A stretch of DNA of 64,000 nucleotides from Thermoplasmata archaeon (GTDB lineage Archaea > Thermoplasmatota > Thermoplasmata > Lutacidiplasmatales > UBA184): NCBI GenBank assembly GCA_021806135.1, contig JAJZYB010000003.1:28797-92796 (forward strand). The letters run 5' to 3'. Shown here in pieces: positions 1 through 8,653 of this stretch (the stretch's first letter is position 1; each line of letters opens with the position of its first letter). The notes below the pieces were generated by a model. That model was given only the letters and a program-made list of their open reading frames with translations. It was not told where the DNA came from and ran no database searches. The position numbers and the translations under genes are program-made.

Positions 1-179
1 TCGATGGCCGTGGGGGTCTTGATGCGCGGAACGGGAAGTTGGTTCATCCACCACGCCTCCTCCTTCCGTTGGAGGCCGAAGTTGTAGGCATAGCGAGCGC
101 ACCCGGCGTGCTGGCGGAAGGCCGTCCGCTGGACGTTCGTCGGGTCCAACTCGGTGCGGTAGGCTCTCTGGACCTTCAC
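1..179 (-). CDS. tnpB: TnpB (IS607/IS605-type RNA-guided nuclease), N-terminal part only, truncated by window edge
   Basis: Reverse strand from GTG at 179 reads VKVQRAYRTELDPTNVQRTAFRQHAGCARYAYNFGLQRKEEAWWMNQLP..., a typical TnpB N-terminus; start overlaps the TnpA stop (GTGA). Confidence 0.88.
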   Translation of the reverse strand, partial: MKVQRAYRTELDPTNVQRTAFRQHAGCARYAYNFGLQRKEEAWWMNQLPVPRIKTPTAI

Positions 180-775
180 GGGCTCTTCACCATCTTGCGG
201 GCCTCGGAGAGGAGGCGCTTTGTCTTGGGGCTACGGAGTCCGTAGAGCCGGGCGGAGAAGGAGGTGATGATAGCAATGAGGTCGTTCGCCAGTTCGGACT
301 CAGGGGTATCCTTCGGCTTTGGCTCCAGCACATCGAGGGTCGTCCCGTAGGCGGCGAAGACCTGCCGGAGCAGGTCCACACCGAACCGTGCCAGTCGGTC
401 CTCGTAGGCGACCACGACGCGGGAGACCCGTCGCTCCTGGACGGCTTTGAGTACCGCGAGGAAACCCGGACGGTCGAACTTGAGCCCCGAACGTATGTCC
501 GTGTGCATCTCGGCCCCGGGGAAGGCCCGCTGGAGCCGCTCCTTCTGGCGCTCCAGGTCGTCCTTCTGTCCGTGGGACGAGACCCGGGCGTAGAGGACAG
601 GGAGGCGAGTCTCCTGCTCGCCCATGAGCCGATGGACCTCGGACAACGGGACGCGCCGCATCCCACCCAACGTCCGTACGACACGAAGTTTCCCCTGTCG
701 GTCCCATCTCTGTAGGGTAGTGACGGTGAGCCCGAGACGACGAGCGGCTTCCCCGATACGGAGGAGAACGTCCAC
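176..775 (-). CDS. tnpA: IS607-family TnpA serine recombinase (MerR-like HTH + resolvase domain)
   Basis: IGEAARRLGLTVTTLQRWDRQGKL...VPLSEVHRL HTH followed by LYARVSSHGQKDDLERQKERL...YEDRLARFG serine recombinase motifs. Confidence 0.93.
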   Translation of the reverse strand: MDVLLRIGEAARRLGLTVTTLQRWDRQGKLRVVRTLGGMRRVPLSEVHRLMGEQETRLPVLYARVSSHGQKDDLERQKERLQRAFPGAEMHTDIRSGLKFDRPGFLAVLKAVQERRVSRVVVAYEDRLARFGVDLLRQVFAAYGTTLDVLEPKPKDTPESELANDLIAIITSFSARLYGLRSPKTKRLLSEARKMVKSP

Positions 776-792
776 GATTTAGCCATAGGCTA

Positions 793-1827
793 TCACCCAT
801 GTATATACTTTCCATTAGTTGTTAGAGCCCTCCTTCCCTCTTTCGGAGCCCTGGAGAACGGGTTCCCTCTAAAGGGGAGGGCCGGAAGGGGGTCTCCCCG
901 ATCCCGGCCAGCCCTCAGCGTGGCCGCGGCTGCGCTGAGGCCCCCCTTCAGGCATGCCTGGAGCGGCCAACCCCGGAACCATCCCGCGTAGAACCCTCCC
1001 CGAAAGGCGTCACCGGCCCCGGTCACGTGCCCCAGGGACCCCACGGGGAGCGCAGGGAGGTCCACGTTCCCGGCCCGGCTGAAGGCCGAGACCCCGCGCG
1101 GGCCCCGGGTCATCACCACCAACGGGACCACGCTGAGCAACTCCCGCGGGTCGCCAAATCCCCCGATCTCGCTGAGTCGCTGGATCTCGCCCTCGTTGCC
1201 GAAGAGGATCTCCGTGAGGGGAAGCATCCGCCGCAGGTCGGAAGGCTTCCAGCGATACCGGATCTCCTGGGCCGGATCGAACGCCACGGGGCGGCCCCCG
1301 CTCCTTGCGACCTCGGCCACGGCCAATTGGTAGCCCGGGTCGCCGGTGGTCAGATGGACCCAGGCGGACCGGCGAAGGACCCCCCGGGGAAGGTTCCGGG
1401 AGTCCAGCCGTCCCATGGCCCCCTGGTCGATCACGGTGGTCTGGCCCCCATGACCGTCCTCCAGGATCCAGCAGGTGGGGGTCCGACGACCAGGCAAGGA
1501 CCGGAAGCCGGCGAGGTCCACCCCCTCCTGCCGTAGCAACCGCCGGTAGCGGACCGGGAAATCCGGCCCCACAAAGGAGGCGAGGGCGCTGCGGACCCCC
1601 AGCTTGCGCGACCACCGCGCGATGTTGGCCGCCGTTCCCCCCAGTCGGACCTCCCGACCAAGGACCGGCACGGTCGTGTCCGGCTCGGGGAGGTGGGGCA
1701 GGGTCAGCAGAACATCCAGGTTAGTGTGCCCGACCACCAGCAGATCCAGCGGGAAGGGCGAGAGGCCCGGTCCCGTTCCCGACGTGGAGTTCGACCGGGG
1801 GGAGGGGGACCGCCACGGGGAGACCAT
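793..1827 (-). CDS. PfkB-family carbohydrate/nucleoside kinase
   Basis: LLVVGHTNLDVLLTLPHLPEPDTTVPVLGREVRLGGTAANIA and GHVTGAGDAFRGGFYAG (PfkB signature 2). Start at 1827 is more plausible than the 1932 ORF start. Confidence 0.85.
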   Translation of the reverse strand: MVSPWRSPSPRSNSTSGTGPGLSPFPLDLLVVGHTNLDVLLTLPHLPEPDTTVPVLGREVRLGGTAANIARWSRKLGVRSALASFVGPDFPVRYRRLLRQEGVDLAGFRSLPGRRTPTCWILEDGHGGQTTVIDQGAMGRLDSRNLPRGVLRRSAWVHLTTGDPGYQLAVAEVARSGGRPVAFDPAQEIRYRWKPSDLRRMLPLTEILFGNEGEIQRLSEIGGFGDPRELLSVVPLVVMTRGPRGVSAFSRAGNVDLPALPVGSLGHVTGAGDAFRGGFYAGWFRGWPLQACLKGGLSAAAATLRAGRDRGDPLPALPFRGNPFSRAPKEGRRALTTNGKYIHG

Positions 1828-1852
1828 GGGGGTAGGGCCAAGGTGCCTGAGC

Positions 1853-2497
1853 CTAAACCCTTGCCCCGACGTCCGGGCGGCGCGGCGCGGAGGCAGGACG
1901 CCGGCGCGAAAGCAGTCCGGCTCCGGCCGCAAGCGCGAGGAGAAGGGGAAAGGTCACCGCCACCGCCCAGGGCCACCCGGGCCAGCCCCACGCTCCCTCT
2001 CCCCAGAGCAGGATCCCCAGCCCGAGGGCGGCTCCTCCGACAAAGCCGACGTAGCGGCGACGGAGGACCGGGTCGCTTCCCCCATCCTTCCAACGCTGGA
2101 GGACCCCCCACACCCCCAGGGAGATCGCCAGGTCAGCCACCACCAGATCGAACGGATCGTAAAAGTCCCCGAGCAGTTTCGTGACGCCGAAGGGGATCCC
2201 GTAGACCCCCAGGAAGAGCAGGAAGAAGGCCGGGGCCCGCCCCCGGGGGTAGACGACTTGGGCGACCAGGGTCAGCCCCCCGACGAGGGCGAAGAGAGCG
2301 ATGGTGGTGTCGTACAGGTCCCGGTAATCGGTCAGGACCTTGATGGTGCCCAGGGCGATCCCGTTCAACCCCAGGGCGAGTTCGAAGCCTCGTTCCCGGA
2401 AAAACAGGTAACCCAGGGCGAAAGCCAGGGGAAGCTCCAACGCCACCGCTCCGACCAGCGCGGGGGTGATGCCGGGGGAAAGTTCGAATACGGTCAT
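1853..2497 (-). CDS. Multi-pass membrane protein, uncharacterised
   Basis: MTVFELSPGITPALVGAVALELPLAFALGYLFFRERGFELALGL... with several hydrophobic segments; the upstream part of the long ORF looks non-coding. Confidence 0.6.
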   Translation of the reverse strand: MTVFELSPGITPALVGAVALELPLAFALGYLFFRERGFELALGLNGIALGTIKVLTDYRDLYDTTIALFALVGGLTLVAQVVYPRGRAPAFFLLFLGVYGIPFGVTKLLGDFYDPFDLVVADLAISLGVWGVLQRWKDGGSDPVLRRRYVGFVGGAALGLGILLWGEGAWGWPGWPWAVAVTFPLLLALAAGAGLLSRRRPASAPRRPDVGARV

Positions 2498-2829
2498 GAA
2501 AGGAGGCCCAGGGCTGCTCCCGGCGGGTGAGGAGCCGCGACCCCTTAGCCCTTCGGAAAAAGGGTCCCCGACGGGCCGAGGGCTCGCCGCCACCGAGGGG
2601 TGTCTTCGCCACGGGGTGTGGGCGAACCTTCGTGGCGGGAGCGTGGTTCGTTTATCGTGCCCAAAAGTGAGGGGTCGTCTCGCCGCTCTGGGCCCCTCCC
2701 CCGCTCCTCCCGACGAGGCACCGATCCTGGGGGTGGCCGCCGATCGTCCCCTGCCCCTCTCCGGGCGGTGTGCAGGTTCGTCGGAACCGGGGCCGACACA
2801 GCGCCCTTGACCGCGCCGCTTTTGCCTTC

Positions 2830-3771
2830 CTACCGCCACCAGACGGGTTCCGGTATGGGTCGGACCTTGAGGCCGAACTCCCGTTGGAACAGTCCGGGGA
2901 CTCCGGTTTCCATGACGGCATGCTCCGAGGCCGCGTGCGAGCACCCCAGCAGAGCCATCCGCGACGACCGGGCCAGCCGCTCGACATCCCGGAAGTTGCT
3001 GCGCCCCCTTTCCCCTTCCCACCGGAGGTGGAGCTCGCCGGTCAGGTAGACGTCCACCCCGAGCCCCTGCGCCCGGACCATCTCCTCCACGCGATCACCG
3101 CATCCTCCCACCACCGCAATGCGCTCCACAGAGGGTGGGGAACCCCCTTTCTTCTCCAGGAAGGGGACATGGAACTGCTCCGCCACCCGCCGAAGGAACT
3201 CTGGCCAGTCCAGTTGGGGGATCCGACAGACGATGCCCGCGGTCCCGGGGCCGTAGGGGAAGAACCTGGCCTCGGTCGTGCCTCCGAGCCGTTCCACCAT
3301 GGCGGCCGAGGTGCTGACCTCGGGGTGGATGTCCAAAGGAGCATGGCACGCATAGACGGACAGCCCCCGCTCCCGAAGGGCCTCCCGTTGCTGAGGGACG
3401 AGCGGCCGGGCCGCCATCTCGGGATCGACCCAGGTCCCGTCCGGGGTCCCTTCCGGGGTCCCGTTGCGCAGGTCCACCGCGTGGTGGACGAACAAGAGAT
3501 CGCCGGTCTCCGCCTCAGAGAGGAAGGTCTGGATGACGTCCACCGACGGGAATGCCGCCGCAAAGGCCCGGTGGACGGTGGGGCTCCCCCGCACCATCAA
3601 ACCGTTGAAGAGGGAGCGGAAGGCGGGTTCGAATCCTTCGAGGCCACCGGATCCCGGCCTTGCGTACGCCTGGGGGACGAATCGAGACATCGATGGGTCG
3701 GGGCCAAACGAGGGAACGCCGAAGAAGGAATCCAGGCGCGGAGAAAGCGTCTCTAAGGGCACCCCGGACAT
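2830..3771 (-). CDS. Nif3/DUF34-like dinuclear metal protein
   Basis: LLFVHHAVDL, VYACHAPLDIHPEVSTSAAMVERLG, AVVGGCGDRVEEM, DVYLTGELHLR, LLGCSHAASEHAVMETGV. Confidence 0.85.
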   Translation of the reverse strand: MSGVPLETLSPRLDSFFGVPSFGPDPSMSRFVPQAYARPGSGGLEGFEPAFRSLFNGLMVRGSPTVHRAFAAAFPSVDVIQTFLSEAETGDLLFVHHAVDLRNGTPEGTPDGTWVDPEMAARPLVPQQREALRERGLSVYACHAPLDIHPEVSTSAAMVERLGGTTEARFFPYGPGTAGIVCRIPQLDWPEFLRRVAEQFHVPFLEKKGGSPPSVERIAVVGGCGDRVEEMVRAQGLGVDVYLTGELHLRWEGERGRSNFRDVERLARSSRMALLGCSHAASEHAVMETGVPGLFQREFGLKVRPIPEPVWWR

Positions 3772-4023
3772 GAGGGAAGGACGGTCTGCCCGATATCAAT
3801 GTTGCGAGGGTGCCTGCAGCGTCCGGGCATGCGCCGCAGAGGCCCCGGCTCCCGGGAGTCCCCAGCGCTATCTTGTACGAGGGCACGGCACCAGAGTCCC
3901 TTCGCATGGGGGGACGGTCCACCGCTGGTCGCACCTCGGCCTTCATTCCGCGCCACGGAAACGGGCAATGCCCGAACTTCCTCGAGAGGATGATCACCGG
4001 GTGGCGGCCGTCTCCGGGCCATT

Positions 4024-4053
4024 GTTGACCGCCACACAAGCGTAGCGGTCAAC
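4024..4053. repeat. Perfect 9-bp inverted repeat GTTGACCGC-N12-GCGGTCAAC
   Basis: Read directly from the intergenic sequence between the Nif3-like and amidohydrolase genes. Confidence 0.8.
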
Positions 4054-4201
4054 CGTGGAACGGGTGGGCGGGCCCACCGATCTGAGCTTTCGCGGACCAT
4101 GCGCACCTGCTCGTTGATGCCACGAGGGCAAAGAGGACCCCCCTGGGGGGAGGCTTGAAAGGTTCTCGGGAGTCCGGGCAAGGGGAGGGGGGTGACGGCT
4201 G

Positions 4202-5317
4202 TTGACCGGGCCGAGCCGGGAGATCCGTTGGCGCCTGGAAGGGGCCATCGTGGACGACGAAGGCATCGCCCCTGGCTACCTCCGGCTTGACGCCTCGGGC
4301 CGGATCGTCGAACGTGGGCAGCGGGGAACGGCAGGTCCCGGGCCGGGCGGGGAGCGCCGGGTCCGGGGGATCGTGCTCCCCTGGGGCGTGAACGGGCACA
4401 CCCACCTCGCCGACGGGGTCTATCTCCGAGAGCCTCCTCCCCTCTCCCTGGCCCAACTCGTGGCCCCCCCCGGGGGGCTCAAGCACCGTCTTCTTGCAGA
4501 GACTCCCGACCCGGTCAAAGCGCGGAGCATCCGGGGGTCCCTCCATGCGATGGCTCGCGCTGGCGTTGCGGGCGTGGTCGACTTCCGGGAGGAGGGGATC
4601 CGGGGAGTTCGGATCCTCCGGGAAGCGGCCCGGGGGCTCCCCCTGCGGGTCTGGGCCCTGGGCCGTCCGTCCACCACCCCGACCAGTGTCGAGGAGCTCT
4701 CCGCGCTCCTGAAGGAGGCGGATGGACTGGGGCTGAGCTCGGTGAGGGACCTTCCCCCCGGGGAGGACCGCCGGCTCGCCAGCGCATGCCGGTCCGGTCA
4801 TCGGCTCCTCGCCCTTCACGCGAGCGAAGGGGTCCGGGAGGAGCTCGGGCCGATCCTTCGGCTGAAGCCGGATCTCCTCGTCCACCTCTGCAAGGCCAGC
4901 GCCGGCGACCTGGACGACGTGCGGAGGGCCCGGGTGGGGGTGGCCGTCTGCCCCCGGTCCAACGCGCTCTTCCGTCGCTTCCCTCCCCTCGCCGCTCTCG
5001 AGGCCCGGGAGATCCCCTTCCTTCTGGGGACGGACAATGCCATGTTCGGGGCGCCCGACCTCTTCCGGGAGATGGAGTTCGCTTACTTGTCCGCCCGGTC
5101 CCGGGGCGAGCCGGTCCGTCCGGAGACCCTCGTCCGGGCCGTTTTCGTCAATCCGTGGAACGTCCTGGGGGACCCCCGACAGGCGTCCCTCGTCCCGGGC
5201 TCACCGGCGGGAACGATCCTGCTGAGGCTGCCGATCGAGGACCCGGCCTATCAGATCGTGGCCCGGGCAAGTCCCGGAAAGCTATTTGTCCCGCCCCGAC
5301 CCGGCCCCTTCCCCTAG
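4202..5317 (+). CDS. Amidohydrolase / metal-dependent hydrolase superfamily
   Basis: VLPWGVNGHTHLADG, LLALHASEG, VAVCPRSNALF, FLLGTDNAMF: metal-ligand motifs of the amidohydrolase fold. Confidence 0.83.
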   Translation: MTGPSREIRWRLEGAIVDDEGIAPGYLRLDASGRIVERGQRGTAGPGPGGERRVRGIVLPWGVNGHTHLADGVYLREPPPLSLAQLVAPPGGLKHRLLAETPDPVKARSIRGSLHAMARAGVAGVVDFREEGIRGVRILREAARGLPLRVWALGRPSTTPTSVEELSALLKEADGLGLSSVRDLPPGEDRRLASACRSGHRLLALHASEGVREELGPILRLKPDLLVHLCKASAGDLDDVRRARVGVAVCPRSNALFRRFPPLAALEAREIPFLLGTDNAMFGAPDLFREMEFAYLSARSRGEPVRPETLVRAVFVNPWNVLGDPRQASLVPGSPAGTILLRLPIEDPAYQIVARASPGKLFVPPRPGPFP

Positions 5318-5326
5318 GAGCCTTTC

Positions 5327-6844
5327 GTGCTGGCCGAGGAGCTGTTCGCGCTGTTCAAGCGGCGAGGGGTCCTCTGGCCGAGTGCCGAGATCTACGGCGG
5401 GGCCCAGGGGCTCTACGACTACGGTCCCTCCGGGCTCGCCCTGAAACGGAAGGTGGAGGAGGCCTGGGTCGGCTGGTTCCTGGGCCTCTCCTCCGATTAT
5501 TACCTCATCGACCCGGCCGAGCTCCTGCCGGAGGCGGTGGTCCGGGCGAGCGGACACCTGGAGAACTTCGCCGACCTCGAGGTGGTCTGCGAGAAGTGCC
5601 ACACGGCTTCCCGGGCCGATGCCCTCCTGGAGGAACACGGTGTGACCAACGCCGAGGGCCTTCGGGTGGAGGAGGTCTCCGCGCTCCTGGCCGAGAAGGC
5701 GATCCCCTGTCCCCGCTGCGGGGAACGGGCCCTGAGCGTCCCCCGCCCGTTCAACCTGATGTTCTCCGTGGAGTTCGGGGCCGTGGGCCGCGAACGCGCC
5801 TACCTGCGGCCCGAGACCGCCCAGGGGAGCTACCTCTCGTTCGCCCGGATGTGGGAGGTGGGGCGTAAGCAACTGCCCCTGGGCCTGGCGGTGGTCGGAA
5901 AGGCGTTCCGCAACGAGATCGCCCCCCGGCAGGTGCTCTTCCGGATGCGGGAGTTCACCCAGGCCGAACTGCAGATCTTCTTCGATCCGGAGAGCTTTTC
6001 CGTCCCCTTGGAGAAGGTGAAGGACCTGTCCCTACCGGTGCTCCGGGCCGAGGCCCGTGCCCGCGGCGAGACCGAGGCCACCGGGACCGCCCCCTCCGAT
6101 CTGGTCGCCGCCGGGCTTCCCGCGTTCTACGTCTACCATCTGGCACAGGAGTTCCGATTCTTCACCCGGGTGCTCCGCTACCCGGCGGACCGGCTCCGCT
6201 TCCTGGAGAAGAACGAGAAGGAGCGGGCCTTCTACAACCGGATCCACTTCGATCTGGAAGGGGATCTGCCGTCGCTGGGGGGGTTCCGGGAACTGGGTGC
6301 GCTCCACTATCGCGGGGACTACGACCTCGGGAGGCACAGCCAGGGGTCGGGGACCGACCTCTCCGTCACCACCGCCACCGGACGCCACGTGCTTCCGCAC
6401 GTGCTCGAGCTCACCTTCGGCGTGGACCGGAACGTCTGGGCCTTGGGGGACCTTCACCTTTCCCGCGAAGGCCCCGGGACCCCGGGCGAGGAGGAGGCGC
6501 GAACGGTCTGGAAGCTCCCGGCCCACTTGGCCCCGACCCCGGTCGCGGTCCTTCCGCTCATGCGAAAGGAACACGGCCCCACGGCCGAAGCCTTGGCGCT
6601 GTCCTTCCGCGAGGCCGGGATCCCCGCGACCGTTGGATTGACCGCCTCCATCGGGAAACGGTACGCACGGGAGGACGAGCTCGGGACCCCCTTCTGCCTC
6701 ACCGTGGACGCCACCACCCTCGCGGACGGGACCGTGACGGTCCGGGACCGGGACACCCGAAAGCAGGAACGGCGCCCCATGGAGGGGCTCCCCGAGCACC
6801 TCCGGCCCGCTTTTTTCCTTCCCCGCCCATGGAAAACGGCCTGA
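5327..6844 (+). CDS. glyS: Glycyl-tRNA synthetase (archaeal/eukaryal alpha2 type)
   Basis: FKRRGVLWPSAEIYGGAQGLYDYGPSGLALKRKVEEAW, RPFNLMFSVEFGAVG, LRPETAQGSYLSFARM, KAFRNEIAPRQVLFRMREFTQAELQIFF. Confidence 0.97.
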   Translation: MLAEELFALFKRRGVLWPSAEIYGGAQGLYDYGPSGLALKRKVEEAWVGWFLGLSSDYYLIDPAELLPEAVVRASGHLENFADLEVVCEKCHTASRADALLEEHGVTNAEGLRVEEVSALLAEKAIPCPRCGERALSVPRPFNLMFSVEFGAVGRERAYLRPETAQGSYLSFARMWEVGRKQLPLGLAVVGKAFRNEIAPRQVLFRMREFTQAELQIFFDPESFSVPLEKVKDLSLPVLRAEARARGETEATGTAPSDLVAAGLPAFYVYHLAQEFRFFTRVLRYPADRLRFLEKNEKERAFYNRIHFDLEGDLPSLGGFRELGALHYRGDYDLGRHSQGSGTDLSVTTATGRHVLPHVLELTFGVDRNVWALGDLHLSREGPGTPGEEEARTVWKLPAHLAPTPVAVLPLMRKEHGPTAEALALSFREAGIPATVGLTASIGKRYAREDELGTPFCLTVDATTLADGTVTVRDRDTRKQERRPMEGLPEHLRPAFFLPRPWKTA

Positions 6845-6912
6845 CCGGGGGCTTCCGGTACCCGGGCCGGCTCAACGCTACGGATTTATCTCCAAGGAGC
6901 GATAGGCCATCT

Positions 6913-7524
6913 ATGGTCTCTGGCAACGAACCCCCCCCACCGCCGTCCCCTGCCGGGAACGCCCCTCCCCCTTCTGCACGGGCCGTGGTGGAGGGGGCGC
7001 GCCTGTCGCGGGTGTCGAGCCAGGGGTTCGCCGACATCTCGAAACTTCGCCAGGAATCGGCCAAGTTCGAGCGGCGGGCCTACAAGATGCGCCAGAAGGC
7101 CGCCCACCACACGACCCAGATGGAGAAGCACCGGCACCGGGCCACCATCTACCGGGAGCGTGAGCAGGGGCTTCTGGCCCGGGTCCCCACCCTGGAGCAG
7201 GAGATGGGCGAGCTCGAAAAGGAGTTGCGGGCGGGCGCCGCCGGGGCGGGGACCGGGGCGGTGCGGGCCCAGGACCAGTCCCGGATCCACGTGAAGATCC
7301 GCAAGATCCAGGAGCGGATCGCGGGCCTGCAACGCAAGGCGAAGGACAACGAGCATCGGGCATCCATGCAGATGCAGGCCGCTTCGGAACAGAAGGTCCA
7401 GGCGGACATGTTCACCGAACGGGCCAAGGTGTTGGAGGCGGAGGCCGCCGCCTTCACCCAGCGGGCGGACCGGATGCAACGGGCCGCCGAGACCGAGCCT
7501 GCCAATCCGATGGCCGGGCACTGA
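6913..7524 (+). CDS. Coiled-coil protein, uncharacterised
   Basis: Long Lys/Arg/Glu/Gln-rich heptad-like region (FADISKLRQESAKFERRAYKMRQKAAHHTTQMEKHRHRATIY...). Confidence 0.7.
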   Translation: MVSGNEPPPPPSPAGNAPPPSARAVVEGARLSRVSSQGFADISKLRQESAKFERRAYKMRQKAAHHTTQMEKHRHRATIYREREQGLLARVPTLEQEMGELEKELRAGAAGAGTGAVRAQDQSRIHVKIRKIQERIAGLQRKAKDNEHRASMQMQAASEQKVQADMFTERAKVLEAEAAAFTQRADRMQRAAETEPANPMAGH

Positions 7525-7529
7525 GGACC

Positions 7530-8090
7530 GTGCCCGGCGCCATGAAACTCGTGGTCACTGTGGGCATGCCGGGCTCGGGCAAGGACGAGCTGGTGAAGGT
7601 GGGCCAGGAGCTCGGGCTGAGCGTCATCAAGATGGGGGACCTGGTCCGGGACGAGACCCGGCGCCGGGGGATGGCGCTCAACGGGCCGAACATCGCCCGG
7701 GTCGCCAATGAGGAACGGGAGAGGCATGGCCCCTCAGTCTGGGCCAAGCGGGCGATCCCGCTCATCGGGGAGACCAAGGTCCTGGTCGATGGCTGCCGGG
7801 GGGACCAGGAAGTGAACGTGTTCCGGCACAACTTCGGGGACCTGACCGTGGTGGGGATCTACGCGTCCCCGGAGACCCGGTTCGAGCGGCTGAGCCGGCG
7901 GGGACGGGGCGACGACGGGATGAATCTGGAGGACTTCTCCGAACGGGACCGCCGGGAGCTCAAGTGGGGGATCGGGAACGCCTTCGTTCTCGCGGACCGG
8001 ATGCTGATCAACGAGGGACCCCTCGAGGAGTTCCGTCGTCAGGCGCGGGACCTCCTGAAGGCGATCCTCGCCCGCGAGGAAGAGGATTGA
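7530..8090 (+). CDS. UPF0200-type P-loop nucleotide kinase-like protein
   Basis: MKLVVTVGMPGSGKDELVKVGQELGLSVIKMGDLVRDE...; P-loop GMPGSGKDE. True start probably the internal ATG at 7542. Confidence 0.8.
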   Translation: MPGAMKLVVTVGMPGSGKDELVKVGQELGLSVIKMGDLVRDETRRRGMALNGPNIARVANEERERHGPSVWAKRAIPLIGETKVLVDGCRGDQEVNVFRHNFGDLTVVGIYASPETRFERLSRRGRGDDGMNLEDFSERDRRELKWGIGNAFVLADRMLINEGPLEEFRRQARDLLKAILAREEED

Positions 8091-8617
8091 CCCCGGGCAC
8101 CCCAACGGGCCGGCTCATCCTGCTCCGTCACGCTCCCGCGGCTCCCCGGGACCCCCGGCGTTGGCCCGACGACCGGGACCGTCCCCTCTCCGACGAGGGG
8201 GCGGAGGATTTCCTGGGGGCGGCCCGCGGCCTGAGCCGGCTGCTCTCGGAGGAGGGAGAGATCCTGACGAGCGCTCTACGTCGGGCCCGGCAGACCGCCG
8301 CGCTGCTCCACCGGGCCTGGAAGGGCTCTTCCTCCCCTCGCCTCTTCCCTCCCTTGAACGAGACGGGCGACTCCGGGGGCCTCCTCGCGGCGCTCGGTCG
8401 ACGGCCCTGGCGCGGGGATCGGGTCCTGGTCGGGCATGAACCCCAACTGGTGGGCCTGGTGGGGCTCGCCCTGACCGGAGAGGCCATCCCCGTGGTGGAC
8501 CTCTCCCGGGGCGGGGCCATCGCCCTGGCCTTCTCCGGTCCCCCCGGCCCCCAGCGGGGGACCCTTCTCTGGGGGCTCAGCCGGAAGCAGCTGCGTCTGC
8601 TGGGCGAGCAGGAGTAA
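8087..8617 (+). CDS. SixA-like histidine phosphatase
   Basis: ILLRHAPAAP...RPLSDEGAEDF...ILTSALRRARQTAALL...VGHEPQLVGL: RHG and GHEP phosphatase motifs. TTG start inferred, overlapping the upstream stop. Confidence 0.85.
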   Translation: MTPGTPTGRLILLRHAPAAPRDPRRWPDDRDRPLSDEGAEDFLGAARGLSRLLSEEGEILTSALRRARQTAALLHRAWKGSSSPRLFPPLNETGDSGGLLAALGRRPWRGDRVLVGHEPQLVGLVGLALTGEAIPVVDLSRGGAIALAFSGPPGPQRGTLLWGLSRKQLRLLGEQE

Positions 8618-8653
8618 GGGGTGGGACCCCCGACCGGGTCCGCCGGTGGAGAG

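Larger units (their letters stand above)
1..792 (-). mobile_element. Partial IS607-family element (tnpA-tnpB), one end beyond the window
   Basis: Adjacent overlapping tnpA/tnpB; outer boundary near 780-830 estimated from the AT-rich segment between tnpA and the pfkB-like gene. Confidence 0.75.

Noticed and set aside
3621-3645. GGGTTCGAATCC, a tRNA T-arm lookalike
   Set aside because: Lies inside the Nif3-like coding sequence; no acceptor, D or anticodon arms around it.
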